A DNA stretch of 64,000 nucleotides from an uncultured Pseudanabaenaceae cyanobacterium (lineage in GTDB: Bacteria > Cyanobacteriota > Cyanobacteriia > Pseudanabaenales > Pseudanabaenaceae): NCBI GenBank assembly GCA_937927915.1, contig CALGKB010000004.1, forward strand, positions 248,001-312,000, given 5' to 3'. Below, piece by piece: positions 25,575 through 35,528 of this stretch. Position numbers and translations under genes: made by a program. A model generated the notes under the pieces. The model searched no databases and had not been told where the DNA came from. It saw only the letters and a list, made by a program, of their open reading frames with translations. The stretch's first letter is position 1, and every line of letters begins with the position of its first letter.

Positions 25575-28163
25575 TTGGCGACGATCGTGACCAACTTGAC
25601 CCCACCTCAAGAAGACCGCATTATTCCCACTGACTTACGGGGAGAAATGTCCCGCTCCTATCTTGAGTATGCCATGAGCGTAATTGTGGGGCGCGCGCTG
25701 CCGGACGCTAGGGATGGCTTGAAACCTGTCCACCGCCGTATTCTCTATGCTATGCACGAGTTGGGCTTGGCTCCCGATCGTCCCTTCCGCAAGTGCGCCA
25801 GGGTAGTGGGGGATGTCATCGGTAAATATCACCCCCACGGCGATACCTCCGTCTATGAGGCGTTGGTGCGTATGGCGCAGGATTTTTCCATGCGGGAGCG
25901 TTTGGTGGATGGGCACGGCAATTTTGGCAGTGTGGATGATGACCCGCCGGCGGCGATGCGGTACACGGAATGTCGTTTGACTGCCATTGCCCAAGAGGGT
26001 TTGCTGCAGGATATTGCGGCGGAAACGGTGGACTTTGTTCCCAACTACGATGGCTCGCAACAGGAACCCCTAGTGCTGCCGGCGCGGATTCCCCAGTTGC
26101 TGTTGAATGGGGCAGCGGGGATTGCAGTGGGCATGGCGACCAATATTCCCCCCCACAATCTGGGGGAGTTGGTGGATGGCTTGATTGCTCTGGTGCACAA
26201 CCCTGACCTCTCGGATGAAGATTTAATGCGCTATATCCCTGGTCCAGATTTTCCCACGGGGGCAACGATCGTGGGCAAGGACTCCCTACGGGAAATCTAC
26301 ACCACTGGCAGAGGTTCTCTCACTATGCGGGCGGTCACCCATATTGAGACAGTCCGATCGGCGGGCAGGCAGGAACGGGAAGCGATCGTGGTGACAGAGT
26401 TGCCCTATCAAACAAATAAAGCGCTGTTGATAGAAAAAATTGCCGAACTGGTCAACGACAAACGCCTAGAGGGCATTGCGGATATTCGGGATGAATCCGA
26501 TCGGGAGGGGATGCGCCTGGTGATTGAGTTAAAGCGAGATGCCCAGGCCAAGGTGGTGTTGAATAATCTCTACAAGATGACGACCCTGCAGAGCAACTTT
26601 AGTTGTCATATGTTGGCGCTGGTGGACTCTCGCCCTGTGTTGTTGAGTCTGAAGCAGGCGCTGCAGGTCTTTCTCGATTTTCGCTACGAGGTCATCACAC
26701 GGCGGACGCGCTACTTTCTCCGCCAGGCAGAGGAACGAGACCATGTGCTGCAGGGGTTATTGGTTGCCCTCGCTCACCTTGACTCTGTGATTGAGTTAAT
26801 CCGATCGGCGGCGGACACCAGTACAGCAAAAACTGCCCTCATCGATCGTTATCACCTCTCCCCTGCCCAGGCGGATGCCATTTTGCAGATGCAGTTGCGA
26901 CGATTGACAGCCTTGGAGGCGGACAAAATTCAGCAGGAGCATGAACAACTCCTAGCCCAGATTGCTGATTTGCAGGACATCCTAGCCAATCGCCAGCGCA
27001 TTTTAGACATCACAGTTGCTGAACTGCAGGAGATGAAGGCAAAATTTGCCACACCCCGCCGCACCCAGATCACTGGCAACGAAGGGGAAATCGATGTGGT
27101 TGATCTGGTGGCCAACAACGAAACCCTGATCCTCCTCACTTCCCAGGGCTACATTAAACGCCTGCCCATCAACACCTTTGCCGCCCAAAACCGCGCCACA
27201 CGGGGCAAAGCCAGTAGCACAATGAAGGAAAACGACACCATCGAACACTTCCTCGCCTGTCGCACCCATGACTATCTGTTGTTTTTTACCGATCGGGGCA
27301 AGGTCTACAGTTTGCGTGCCTACGAGGTGCCGGAGGGCAGTCGCACTGCTAGGGGAACAGCGGTGGTGCAGATGCTCCAAATTGCCGCCGATGAAAAGGT
27401 GACCTCCCTAGTGGCAGTGAGTGACTTTGCGGCGGAGGAATACCTAGTGATGTTGACGGTGGGGGGATACATCAAAAAGACGCGTCTCTCTGCCTTTAGT
27501 AACATCCGGGCTAATGGTCTGATTGCTATTTCCCTCAATCCCGATGACCAGCTGCGGTGGGTGCGGCGCGCTACCAGTAGTAACACAATTCTAATTGGTT
27601 CGCGGCAGGGGATGTCCATTCGTTTCCGTGCTGATGATGAACAACTGCGTCCGATGGGCAGGGATACGAAGGGGGTAAAAGCTATGACTTTGAAAGGGGA
27701 TGACCAGATTGTCAGTATGACCATTTTGCCGGCGGGTTTAGCGGAGATTGAGGGGGAAGAGAACGAAGAGGAGGGGTCGGAAGAAGAAAACCTAGGGGGC
27801 AACGACTGCCCTGACAGCAACCATGACAAACAGACGGGACCGTGGGTACTGGTGGTAACCCAGGGGGGCTATGGCAAGCGCGTACCTGTTGATCAATTCC
27901 GCATTCAGAAGCGGGCGGGCAAGGGTCTGAGAATTACCAAATTCAAGTCGGAACAGGACGGAGTAGCGGCTTTGCGTCTGGTGGATGTCAACGATGAAAT
28001 TATGATCATTACCAGTCGGGGGGTGGTGATGCGACAAGCGATCGATGACATCAGTTGTCAATCCCGCACGGCAAAAGGGGTGCGACTACAGCGCCTTGAT
28101 CCCGATGACGTAATTGTGGCAACCACCCTAGTTCCCCCTGCCCTCCAGGAAGGCGAGGAATAA
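25575..28163 (+). CDS. gyrA: DNA gyrase subunit A
   Basis: The DNA-breaking subunit of gyrase, which introduces negative supercoils with GyrB. The 862-residue protein has [20 protein letters not shown], the catalytic Tyr in MRYTECRL and a C-terminal beta-pinwheel with repeated DNA-wrapping blades. Between two blades is an acidic insert ([15 protein letters not shown]). The start is uncertain: TTG at 25575 is very close to AAGGA (3-base gap); a GTG at 25587 would give the more usual [10 protein letters not shown] start. The quinolone-region and pinwheel make GyrA far more likely than ParC. Confidence 0.94.
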   Translation: MATIVTNLTPPQEDRIIPTDLRGEMSRSYLEYAMSVIVGRALPDARDGLKPVHRRILYAMHELGLAPDRPFRKCARVVGDVIGKYHPHGDTSVYEALVRMAQDFSMRERLVDGHGNFGSVDDDPPAAMRYTECRLTAIAQEGLLQDIAAETVDFVPNYDGSQQEPLVLPARIPQLLLNGAAGIAVGMATNIPPHNLGELVDGLIALVHNPDLSDEDLMRYIPGPDFPTGATIVGKDSLREIYTTGRGSLTMRAVTHIETVRSAGRQEREAIVVTELPYQTNKALLIEKIAELVNDKRLEGIADIRDESDREGMRLVIELKRDAQAKVVLNNLYKMTTLQSNFSCHMLALVDSRPVLLSLKQALQVFLDFRYEVITRRTRYFLRQAEERDHVLQGLLVALAHLDSVIELIRSAADTSTAKTALIDRYHLSPAQADAILQMQLRRLTALEADKIQQEHEQLLAQIADLQDILANRQRILDITVAELQEMKAKFATPRRTQITGNEGEIDVVDLVANNETLILLTSQGYIKRLPINTFAAQNRATRGKASSTMKENDTIEHFLACRTHDYLLFFTDRGKVYSLRAYEVPEGSRTARGTAVVQMLQIAADEKVTSLVAVSDFAAEEYLVMLTVGGYIKKTRLSAFSNIRANGLIAISLNPDDQLRWVRRATSSNTILIGSRQGMSIRFRADDEQLRPMGRDTKGVKAMTLKGDDQIVSMTILPAGLAEIEGEENEEEGSEEENLGGNDCPDSNHDKQTGPWVLVVTQGGYGKRVPVDQFRIQKRAGKGLRITKFKSEQDGVAALRLVDVNDEIMIITSRGVVMRQAIDDISCQSRTAKGVRLQRLDPDDVIVATTLVPPALQEGEE

Positions 28164-28180
28164 TGTTATAATGTCAATTT

Positions 28181-28267
28181 GGAGAAGTGGCAGAGTGGTT
28201 GAATGCGGCAGACTCGAAATCTGTTATGGTGTAACAGCCATCGGGGGTTCGAATCCCCCCTTCTCCG
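28181..28267 (+). tRNA. tRNA-Ser (anticodon CGA)
   Basis: An 87-base class II tRNA. The acceptor stem GGAGAAG pairs with CTTCTCC, with discriminator G at 28267. The anticodon loop CTCGAAA gives anticodon CGA (28215-28217). A long variable arm follows (TTATGGTGTAACAGCCAT region), and the T arm has GGTTCGAATCC. No CCA is encoded. A TATAAT box at 28167-28172 lies just upstream, so the gene can be transcribed separately from gyrA, whose stop is 17 bp away. It reads UCG codons. Confidence 0.95.
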
Positions 28268-28268
28268 T

Positions 28269-29399
28269 CTAGCCTGTTGCAGTCTGCAACCTTTCCTGGC
28301 GCAGCGGTAGGGTAAGACTGATCCAGGCGCCCTGGGTTTCGGGGTGATTGCAGGCTTTGATACTGCCTTGGTGGAGGAGGACACATTGTTTGGCAATGGC
28401 TAAGCCCAGTCCACTGCCCCCCACTCCCCCATGGGGACGGGAACGGGCGGGATCGGCACGGTAAAAACGCTCAAAAATATGGGGTAAATCCTCAGGGCTA
28501 AAGCCAGGACCGTAGTCAATGACATCGATCGTGACTGCCTTTTCCGCCGCTGTGACTTCCAGGCGGATGGTCTGTCCAGGGGGGCTAAATTTGATGGCAT
28601 TGTCCAGGAGGTTCAAAAAGAGACGGTGGAGACGGGCTTCATCCCCCTGCAGTTGCAGCTGCTCTGGTCCTCTGTATCCTAGGGTGAGCTGTTTGCGGTG
28701 GGCGAGGGGTTCTAGGGTCTGCCAGACACGCTGTAGCAGTTGGGGCAGGTCGAGGTGGGTAAGAGTGAGGGTAGGTACCTTACCCATGTCCTGTTGTCCC
28801 AAGTCCAGGAGGTCTGCCACGATGTCACTGAGGCGGATAACTTCCTTGAGGAGCCGATCGAGCCAGGGACGCAATTCCGGAGGGCTACGGTCTTGCAAAG
28901 TCTCCACGACCAAGCGCATGGAAGTGAGGGGGGTTTTTAATTCGTGGGCAACGTCAGCAGTCCAGCGATCGCGCTGTTGGGAGAGTTGTACAGCCTCACG
29001 GCGGTCTTCTAAAAAAACTCCTACGTGTCCCTGGGGGAGGGGGATAGTGTGGGCGCGCAAATGCAGACTGGGGAGAGTTTCCAGGGGGTTGGAGGAGACC
29101 AGGTGGTGTACCCAAGACTTTTGCAAGGGGGTTTGGTGCAGACGGGTTTCCTGAATCAGTTGGTCTAGTTCGTAGGAGCGCACCAGCTGCAGTAGGAGGC
29201 GGGGGGCAGCTTTGATGCCCAGGAGTTTTTCCCCTAGGGGATTTGTCCAGTAGAGGCGATTTTCCTGGTCTACCTCCAGATAAGCAATGGGAGCAGCCTG
29301 CAACAAATATTGCCAATGTTCCCTACTAGGGGGGCGTTTTAGTCTCTGCCAAATTGCCACCAAGGCAACGCCCAGCAAGAAGCCCCACAGGAAGTTCAT
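28269..29399 (-). CDS. sphS: PhoR/SphS-like sensor histidine kinase
   Basis: A 376-residue histidine kinase with one N-terminal hydrophobic helix (about residues 2-17), a PAS domain (about 28-135), a HisKA domain with phospho-accepting His152 (DVAHELKTPLTSMRL) and an HATPase domain (FLNLLDNAIKFSPPG, DYGPGFSPEDLPHIFERFYR, GGSGLGLAIAK). This layout, with a single short N-terminal anchor and no large periplasmic sensor, is that of cyanobacterial SphS, which controls the phosphate-starvation response. It overlaps its partner regulator by 4 bp. The stop lies one base from the convergent tRNA-Ser. Symbol inferred from layout and context. Confidence 0.78.
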   Translation of the reverse strand: MNFLWGFLLGVALVAIWQRLKRPPSREHWQYLLQAAPIAYLEVDQENRLYWTNPLGEKLLGIKAAPRLLLQLVRSYELDQLIQETRLHQTPLQKSWVHHLVSSNPLETLPSLHLRAHTIPLPQGHVGVFLEDRREAVQLSQQRDRWTADVAHELKTPLTSMRLVVETLQDRSPPELRPWLDRLLKEVIRLSDIVADLLDLGQQDMGKVPTLTLTHLDLPQLLQRVWQTLEPLAHRKQLTLGYRGPEQLQLQGDEARLHRLFLNLLDNAIKFSPPGQTIRLEVTAAEKAVTIDVIDYGPGFSPEDLPHIFERFYRADPARSRPHGGVGGSGLGLAIAKQCVLLHQGSIKACNHPETQGAWISLTLPLRQERLQTATG

Positions 29400-30139
29400 C
29401 CTAGGCGATAGCCAAAGCCCCTGACGGTGAGCAGATATTTGGGGTCACTGGGGTCTGATTCCAGTTTTTCCCGCAGCCAGCGGATATGAACATCGACGGT
29501 TTTGCTGTCGCCGACAAAGTCAGTGCCCCAGATTTTTTCCAGGAGTTGTTCCCGGGACCACACGCGGCGAGGATGTCCCATAAACAGTTCCAGAATGCGG
29601 AATTCCTTGGGGGAAAGACTGATTTCTTCTCCCCGTACCGTGACGCGGCATTCCTGGGGATACATAGTAATATCACCAAATTTAAGGACATTTCCCTGTC
29701 CATGACTCTCAAAGCGGCGGCGACGCATCAAAGCACGACACCTGGCAATCAGTTCCCCCATGCCAAAGGGTTTGGTCAGATAGTCGTCTGCCCCTACTTC
29801 TAAGCCCACAATGCGATCGGATTCACTGCCTTTGGCACTCAGCATCAGCACAGGGACATGATTACCTTCGTGGCGTAACATCCGACACAGGTCTAAACCA
29901 TTGATATAGGGCAGCATGATGTCTAGGATAATTAGATCGATGGGGTTCGATCGGTGAGCCATACTGAGGGCGGTGTAGCCATCTTCGGCAAGCAGGACCT
30001 CGTACCCTTCCTCCTGCAAGGCTAGGGCAATGGTTTCCCGAATGGTGTCTTCATCTTCCACGATCAGAATACTACCCAGGGTGTACTCTGGTTGCGGCGG
30101 TCTGAGAGCCTCAGTAGAAAGCATAACCAAATCGCTCAT
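29396..30139 (-). CDS. sphR: PhoB/SphR-like OmpR-family response regulator
   Basis: A 247-residue regulator. The receiver domain (about 22-135) has SILIVEDED with the acidic pocket, phospho-acceptor Asp73 (LIILDIMLPY) and the conserved Lys in YLTKPFG; a winged-helix DNA-binding domain follows (SPKEFRILELFMGHPRRVWS, VDVHIRWLREKLE). An N-terminal extension of about 20 residues precedes the receiver. First gene of the pair; the stop overlaps the kinase start (ATGA). SphR-type regulators bind repeats of PyTTAAPyPy; a candidate array lies upstream of lrtA in this window. Confidence 0.8.
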   Translation of the reverse strand: MSDLVMLSTEALRPPQPEYTLGSILIVEDEDTIRETIALALQEEGYEVLLAEDGYTALSMAHRSNPIDLIILDIMLPYINGLDLCRMLRHEGNHVPVLMLSAKGSESDRIVGLEVGADDYLTKPFGMGELIARCRALMRRRRFESHGQGNVLKFGDITMYPQECRVTVRGEEISLSPKEFRILELFMGHPRRVWSREQLLEKIWGTDFVGDSKTVDVHIRWLREKLESDPSDPKYLLTVRGFGYRLG

Positions 30140-30205
30140 CCTAGCAAATTCAGTACGATCGTATCATCAATCAGATCACCCTCTGCTTTTCTTAAGGTCT
30201 AGATT

Positions 30206-31363
30206 ATGTCACAACGCCCCATCTATCTGGACAATCACAGCACTACAGCGGTTGACCCCAGGGTGTTAGAGGCAATGCTTCCCTATTTTGGCGAGTACTT
30301 TGGCAACCCCAGCAGCAAGACCCATGTGTACGGCTGGGAGGCGGCAGCGGCGGTGGAACAGGCAAGGGCTGAAATAGCGCAAATTTTGGGGGCAACCCCG
30401 GCGGAGATTATTTTTACCAGCGGCGCCACGGAATCTAACAATTTGGCAATCAAGGGAGTGGCAGAGGCCTACTACGATCGGGGCAGACATTTTATTACAG
30501 TACAGACGGAGCATCGGGCAGTACTTGACCCCCTGCGCTACCTGGAGGGATTGGGTTTTGTGGTCACCTACTTGGGGGTGGATGGGGAGGGCTTGCTAGA
30601 CCCAGAGGCGGTGGCGCGGGCAATCAGACCCGATACAGTGTTGGTCTCGGTGATGGCGGCAAACAATGAAATTGGTGTTCTGCAGGACTTGGCAGCGATC
30701 GGGGCTATCTGTAAGGCAAGGGGGGTGTTATTCCATACGGACGCAGCCCAGGCGGTGGGCAAAATTCCCCTGCATGTAGAGGCAATGGGAATTGATTTGT
30801 TGTCTTTTACTGCCCATAAATGTCACGGACCGAAGGGGATTGGTGGTCTCTATGTGCGGCAAAATCAGCCCAGGGTGAAACTGGCACCCCAATTACACGG
30901 TGGTGGGCAGGAGCAGGGACTGCGATCGGGGACTCTCTATCCCCCCCAGATTGTGGGGATGGCTAAGGCTCTCACCTTGGCGGTGGCACAGCAATCCCAG
31001 GAACAGCAATATATCCGTCAACTGCGGGAAAGACTGTGGCTGCAACTGGCTGACCTACCTGAGATTTATTTGAACGGGCATTGGCACCAACGTCTGGCGG
31101 GTAATCTCCATGTCTCCTTTGGTGGCATTAGGGGTGATACCCTCCTCAGTGCTCTACGACAGTCCCTAGCCCTCTCCTCTGGTTCTGCCTGTAGCTCCGG
31201 CTCTGCCCAACCTTCCCATGTGCTGTTAGCGATCGGGCGCTCTCCCTCTTTGGCAGCAGCTTCCCTGCGCTTTGGCATCAGCCGGTTTAACACAGAATGG
31301 GAAATCGATCGGGTGGCAGAGTTAGTGCGGGAGCAGGTACACAAACTCAGGACTTCTTCTTAA
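30206..31363 (+). CDS. iscS: Cysteine desulfurase (NifS/IscS type)
   Basis: A PLP enzyme that removes sulfur from cysteine for Fe-S clusters and thio-cofactors. The 385-residue protein starts YLDNHSTTAVDPRVLEAMLP; the PLP Lys is in FTAHKCHGPKG (about Lys205) and the active-site Cys in SSGSACSSGSAQPSHVL (about Cys329), on the long loop of group I (NifS/IscS) enzymes. The stop overlaps the convergent rre1 stop region by 17 bp. No nif or isc scaffold genes are adjacent, as is usual for general desulfurases in cyanobacteria. Confidence 0.93.
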   Translation: MSQRPIYLDNHSTTAVDPRVLEAMLPYFGEYFGNPSSKTHVYGWEAAAAVEQARAEIAQILGATPAEIIFTSGATESNNLAIKGVAEAYYDRGRHFITVQTEHRAVLDPLRYLEGLGFVVTYLGVDGEGLLDPEAVARAIRPDTVLVSVMAANNEIGVLQDLAAIGAICKARGVLFHTDAAQAVGKIPLHVEAMGIDLLSFTAHKCHGPKGIGGLYVRQNQPRVKLAPQLHGGGQEQGLRSGTLYPPQIVGMAKALTLAVAQQSQEQQYIRQLRERLWLQLADLPEIYLNGHWHQRLAGNLHVSFGGIRGDTLLSALRQSLALSSGSACSSGSAQPSHVLLAIGRSPSLAAASLRFGISRFNTEWEIDRVAELVREQVHKLRTSS

Positions 31364-32039
31364 TGGGCACCAGGTGGTGTTGCAGGGCGTAGCGGACTAA
31401 CTCCGTGCGGCTGGCAGTCCCCGTTTTCGCAAAGAGGCGACTGACGTATTTTTCCACATTTCTCACTGTTGTACCTAGGCGTTTGGCAATCTCTTTGTTC
31501 ATTAAGCCCTCGACCACCAATTCTAGGATGTCTTCTTCGCGGGGGGTGAAGTTGATTTCTACATGGGGTTCTGCTTTGCCTTCCTCTGTATGCTGATGTT
31601 TGAGGAGAGCACGGATTTCCGCCAGTTGTCCCGCCAGCTCTTGAATTTCTGTGCCACTGGACTGTGCCTGTTTGCGTTTGAGGATGTTTTGCACGATCGC
31701 TACTAATTCTTCAGGGTCAAAGGGCTTGGCAATGTAGGCATCGACTCCACTCTGATAGCCCTTGATGCGATCGCTGGTCATACCCCTAGCGGTGAGAAAA
31801 ATGACAGGTAAGTTAAGAAAACGTTCATCCGATCGAATCTTTTGCAAAAACTCATAGCCATTTACCTGCGGCATCATAATATCGGAGATCACCAAATCAG
31901 GGCGGTCTGCCTCAATACTCTGCCAAGCTTCCTTGCCGTTGGCTGCCATTTTGACAGTAAAACCGCTGTCTTCTAAATAAGCACTCACCGCCTCCCGCAG
32001 TCCAGGTTCATCGTCCACTAGTAGTAAATGTCCTGTCAT
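31347..32039 (-). CDS. rre1: NarL-family response regulator, Rre1/Ycf29-like
   Basis: A 230-residue regulator with a receiver domain (LLLVDDEPGLREAV, phospho-acceptor Asp53 in LVISDIMMPQVNG, Lys in IAKPFDPEE), a linker of about 50 residues and a LuxR-type helix-turn-helix (TPREEDILELVVEGLMNKEI, then GTTVRNVEKYVSRLF). This pattern fits cyanobacterial Rre1 and the chloroplast Ycf29 protein, which act with the kinase Hik2 in redox and salt/heat responses. The kinase gene is not nearby. Alternative: another NarL paralogue. Confidence 0.82.
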   Translation of the reverse strand: MTGHLLLVDDEPGLREAVSAYLEDSGFTVKMAANGKEAWQSIEADRPDLVISDIMMPQVNGYEFLQKIRSDERFLNLPVIFLTARGMTSDRIKGYQSGVDAYIAKPFDPEELVAIVQNILKRKQAQSSGTEIQELAGQLAEIRALLKHQHTEEGKAEPHVEINFTPREEDILELVVEGLMNKEIAKRLGTTVRNVEKYVSRLFAKTGTASRTELVRYALQHHLVPIKKKS

Positions 32040-32079
32040 ACTCCTTCCCTTACTTACTTCCTAAAGTAAAGACGTGGCA

Positions 32080-33186
32080 CTAAAAAGTTTTGTTGCCGTC
32101 ACAGATGAGGCGGGGCAGGCGGTGTTTGAAACCGCAGAGAATCTCCCAGGGAATAGTGTGGAGTTTGGTCGCCCAATCGGTAGCATCTGCCATAACTGTG
32201 AGAATGTCCCCCACCCGTACCTGGGGTAGGTCCGTTAAATCTACCATACACTGGTCCATCGTGATTGTGCCAATTTGGGAGACTAATTTATCTTGGTAGG
32301 AAAACTGCACCTGATTAGACAAGCCCCTATTCACCCCATCGGCGTAACCGATCGTCACTACCCCCACCCTGGTCTCTCGCGTTGTGCAAAAGCGATGTCC
32401 GTAGCTCACCCCTGTCCCAGGGGGCAAAATTTTGATATGACTGATTCTAGCCTTCACCGTCATCGCTGGGTGTAACTGTACCAAGGAGCGAAAATGGGGG
32501 GCAGGCACATAGCCATAGATACCCAAGCCCACCCGCACCAGGTTGTAGTGGAGAGAGGGAGCCAGTAATAACCCCGCCGTATTGCAGAGATGGCGGTAGG
32601 GAATGTCACAGCCAGCCACTGACTGCCGAAAACGATCGTTTTGCACCTGCACAAACTCACTATCTAGTTCATCCGCCGTTGCCAGATGGGAATAGACCCC
32701 CACTACCTCCAAAGCGGAGCACTTCTGTACCGCCTCCAGAAATGCCGCCCCCCTTTGCCAGGGCATCCCCAGACGGGACATTCCCGTATCAATCTTGACA
32801 TGGACAGGCAGACAGAGACCGAGATGGTGGGCTACCCGTTCACAGAGCTGCGCTTCCCCCCAGTCACTCACCGTCGGCTGTAGACGGTATTCCAGCAGAG
32901 CATAGACCTCTTCTGCCGTCGTCGTCGCCCCTAAAACCAAGATGGGCACAGTGATTCCCTGTTGGCGCAGTTCTATCCCCTCCTCGATCGTGGCTACTCC
33001 CAACCAACTCGCTCCCCCCGCGATCGCTGCCTTTGCCACTGCCACTGCCCCATGCCCATAGGCATCTGCCTTGACTACTGCCATAAACTCTGTCCCTGCC
33101 TGCAGGAATTGCTTGAGGGTGCAGACATTGTGGGTGATGGCGTCTAGATTAATCTCCACCCAGGCACGGTGATTGGGCTGTAGCAT
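32080..33186 (-). CDS. alr: Alanine racemase
   Basis: Interconverts L- and D-alanine for peptidoglycan. The 368-residue PLP enzyme has the cofactor Lys39 in AVVKADAYGHGA, the second catalytic Tyr region GVSYGHRF and the C-terminal beta domain with TIGYADGVNRGLS and TMDQCMVDLTDLP. Start at 33186 gives WVEINLDAITHN close to the N-terminus as expected. It lies between rre1 and a small unknown gene on the same strand. Confidence 0.95.
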   Translation of the reverse strand: MLQPNHRAWVEINLDAITHNVCTLKQFLQAGTEFMAVVKADAYGHGAVAVAKAAIAGGASWLGVATIEEGIELRQQGITVPILVLGATTTAEEVYALLEYRLQPTVSDWGEAQLCERVAHHLGLCLPVHVKIDTGMSRLGMPWQRGAAFLEAVQKCSALEVVGVYSHLATADELDSEFVQVQNDRFRQSVAGCDIPYRHLCNTAGLLLAPSLHYNLVRVGLGIYGYVPAPHFRSLVQLHPAMTVKARISHIKILPPGTGVSYGHRFCTTRETRVGVVTIGYADGVNRGLSNQVQFSYQDKLVSQIGTITMDQCMVDLTDLPQVRVGDILTVMADATDWATKLHTIPWEILCGFKHRLPRLICDGNKTF

Positions 33187-33210
33187 GGCGTTTTTGGTCT
33201 CCGACTAGGG

Positions 33211-33624
33211 CTAGATTTTATAGTAACTAGGGCGATTGCCGCGACTGGGGTCTTTGCGCCAGCCGTAGAGGGTGCCCCCTTCTGACAGACGTTTGCGAAA
33301 CACCCCTTGGGAAATCAAACAGCCCTGGGCTACCGCATCGTTATAAGCCTCTTCCAGGGAGTAGAAGATAGTATCTTCCGTCGGTGCTTTGCCTTCCTCC
33401 CCTGCAGGGGAAGAGATGAGAGACCGATCGAGGGTTGCTGTCCCTGTTTGTTTTCTCTCTTCGATCGTCAAGAGAATTTGGTAACAATCGATCGCTTGTT
33501 TGATCACCCGCACCATGTCTTTTGTCTGGAGGAGAGAGTTATTAGCTTGGGTTGCCTGTCTTTGCAGCCAGTGGATGATTGCCAACTGGTTATTGATGAT
33601 GTCCTTGTTTTGCGTTGATAGCAT
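33211..33624 (-). CDS. Hypothetical protein, no recognised family
   Basis: A 137-residue soluble protein. The N-terminal half is helical (MLSTQNKDIINNQLAIIHWL, then TKDMVRVIKQAIDCYQILL), followed by a polar linker (residues 60-80), then SLEEAYNDAVAQGCLISQGV and a basic, aromatic C-terminus ending YGWRKDPSRGNRPSYYKI. The C-terminal part looks like a small nucleic-acid-binding or conserved cyanobacterial module, but I do not recognise it. It lies 24 bp before alr on the same strand and may be co-transcribed. No membrane helix or signal. Confidence 0.6.
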   Translation of the reverse strand: MLSTQNKDIINNQLAIIHWLQRQATQANNSLLQTKDMVRVIKQAIDCYQILLTIEERKQTGTATLDRSLISSPAGEEGKAPTEDTIFYSLEEAYNDAVAQGCLISQGVFRKRLSEGGTLYGWRKDPSRGNRPSYYKI

Positions 33625-33737
33625 AGGTCGTTTGTCGTCTCTATACTGCTATTTTAAGGGATTTTACTTCTTATCTTGCTAACTATGACAAACAAAACTA
33701 GCCTAGTGCTGTGGTGTTAGCATATCTTTAAGTTGTC

Positions 33738-33743
33738 TATAAT
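33738..33743 (+). promoter_or_regulatory. Possible -10 box of the rhodanese gene
   Basis: A perfect TATAAT lies 22 bp upstream of the rhodanese ATG at 33766. No good -35 box is seen 16-18 bp before it, so this is a tentative promoter element. Confidence 0.35.
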
Positions 33744-33765
33744 CAGAGCAGGGAGTGCACTACTT

Positions 33766-34113
33766 ATGTCATTACCGCAAGTTAGCAGTTTGACAGTGCA
33801 GGAGTTAGCACAAAAGCTACAACAGGAGGGATCGCAATTACAGCTAATAGACGTGCGGGAACCAGAGGAGTTGGCGTTGGCAAGTATTCCTGGCTTTCAG
33901 AACTTTCCCCTCAGTCAATTTCCCTATTGGTATAACACTATTTGTCAGACCCTCGACCCTACTAAAGAAACCCTGGTACTTTGCCATCACGGCATCCGAT
34001 CGGCGCGGGTCTGTGCTGTATTGATCAATCTCGGCTTTCAACAGGTTAAAAACATTGCGGGGGGAATTGATGCCTATGCGCGGGAAATTGATCCCACTGT
34101 GGGTCGGTATTGA
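33766..34113 (+). CDS. Rhodanese-like domain protein
   Basis: A single-domain rhodanese of 115 residues. LIDVREPEELALASIPG is the family start and LCHHGIRSARV the active-site loop, with Cys as likely sulfur carrier. Such proteins move sulfane sulfur or reduce thiosulfate/persulfide. I take the ATG at 33766, with GGGAG upstream (33751-33755), rather than the in-frame TTG at 33733. It lies 43 bp before hemL on the same strand and may be co-transcribed with it. Confidence 0.87.
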   Translation: MSLPQVSSLTVQELAQKLQQEGSQLQLIDVREPEELALASIPGFQNFPLSQFPYWYNTICQTLDPTKETLVLCHHGIRSARVCAVLINLGFQQVKNIAGGIDAYAREIDPTVGRY

Positions 34114-34156
34114 GCAATAATATGGAAATTGACCATACAGACGCATAATAAACCAC

Positions 34157-35461
34157 ATGGTAGCAAGTACTTTTAATACCTCCCGTTCCCAAGCAGTCTT
34201 CAAGCGGGCAAAGGAACTCATGCCAGGGGGAGTCAGTTCCCCAGTGCGGGCATTCAAGTCCGTCGGCGGTGAACCAGTAGTATTTGATCGCGTGGCAGGG
34301 GCTTATGCCTACGACATCGACGGCAACCGCTACATCGACTACATTGGCACCTGGGGACCAGCGATCGTGGGGCACGCCCATCCAGAAGTAATTGAGGCAA
34401 TCCAACAGGCTGCCACCAAGGGGACAAGTTTCGGTGCTCCCTCCGTCTTGGAAAATCAACTGGCAGAGATGGTGATTGCAGCAGTCCCCTCCATTGAGAT
34501 GGTGCGCTTTGTCAACTCCGGCACAGAAGCCTGTATGTCTGTCCTACGCCTGATGCGGGCATTTACGGGGCGGGACAAGGTGATTAAATTTGAGGGTTGC
34601 TATCATGGGCACGGGGATATGTTCCTAGTGCAGGCGGGTTCTGGCGTGGCTACCCTGGGTTTACCGGATTCCCCTGGCGTACCCAAGTCCGTAACTGCTA
34701 ATACCCTCACAGCCCCCTACAATGACCTAGAAGCAGTCAAAGCTTTGTTTGAGGCAAACCCCGACACGATCGCGGGGGTAATTTTGGAGCCAGTGGTAGG
34801 GAATGCTGGGTTTATTATGCCCCAGCCAGGCTTTTTAGAGGGCTTACGGGCCCTGACGCAGCAGTACGGAGCACTGTTGGTATTTGACGAAGTGATGACG
34901 GGCTTTCGCATTGCCTATGGGGGAGCACAGGCAAAATTTGGCGTTACCCCCGACCTCACCTGTTTGGGCAAGATCATTGGGGGTGGACTGCCTGTGGGTG
35001 CCTATGGCGGCAGACGGGAAATTATGGAAATGGTAGCGCCCGCCGGCAGTGTCTATCAAGCGGGGACCCTCTCTGGCAACCCCTTAGCCATGACAGCGGG
35101 GATCAAGACCCTGGAAATTCTACAACGGCCTGGCACCTACGAATATCTAGAAAATATCACAGCTAAACTCAGCCAGGGAATGCTGCAGGTGGCAAGAGAA
35201 ACTGGTCACGCCGCTACAGGGGGACACTTAAGCGCCATGTTTGGCTTATTTTTTACCGATCGTCCTGTGCACAACTACAGTGATGCCAAAACCAGCAATC
35301 TGGCTAAGTTCAGCAAATTCCATCGGGGGATGTTAGAGCGGGGGGTCTATCTAGCCCCTTCCCAATTTGAGGCAGGCTTTACTTCCCTTGCCCACACGGA
35401 GGCGGATGTAGAAGCCACCTTGGCAGCTATGCGGGAAGTCCTGAGTCAGATTGAACCCTAA
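34157..35461 (+). CDS. hemL: Glutamate-1-semialdehyde 2,1-aminomutase
   Basis: Converts glutamate-1-semialdehyde to 5-aminolevulinate, the C5 route to heme, chlorophyll and bilins. The 434-residue class III aminotransferase has [20 protein letters not shown], the acidic PLP motif [12 protein letters not shown] and the cofactor Lys in [17 protein letters not shown]. The start at 34157 gives the usual N-terminal region ([20 protein letters not shown]). It supplies the tetrapyrroles needed for photosystems and any bilin photoreceptors in the window. Confidence 0.97.
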   Translation: MVASTFNTSRSQAVFKRAKELMPGGVSSPVRAFKSVGGEPVVFDRVAGAYAYDIDGNRYIDYIGTWGPAIVGHAHPEVIEAIQQAATKGTSFGAPSVLENQLAEMVIAAVPSIEMVRFVNSGTEACMSVLRLMRAFTGRDKVIKFEGCYHGHGDMFLVQAGSGVATLGLPDSPGVPKSVTANTLTAPYNDLEAVKALFEANPDTIAGVILEPVVGNAGFIMPQPGFLEGLRALTQQYGALLVFDEVMTGFRIAYGGAQAKFGVTPDLTCLGKIIGGGLPVGAYGGRREIMEMVAPAGSVYQAGTLSGNPLAMTAGIKTLEILQRPGTYEYLENITAKLSQGMLQVARETGHAATGGHLSAMFGLFFTDRPVHNYSDAKTSNLAKFSKFHRGMLERGVYLAPSQFEAGFTSLAHTEADVEATLAAMREVLSQIEP

Positions 35462-35528
35462 AACCGCACTTGGCTGGTAGGGTCACTGCCCCCTCTGGCA
35501 TAATGCAAGTAGAGTGGGGGCAACTACC

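Noticed and set aside
28519-29154. 211-codon Arg/Ser-rich plus-strand frame inside sphS
   Set aside because: Composition is an artefact of the opposite strand of a histidine kinase gene.
30140-30205. Pho box upstream of sphR
   Set aside because: Only one CTTAAGG-like unit is present, without the repeated spacing.
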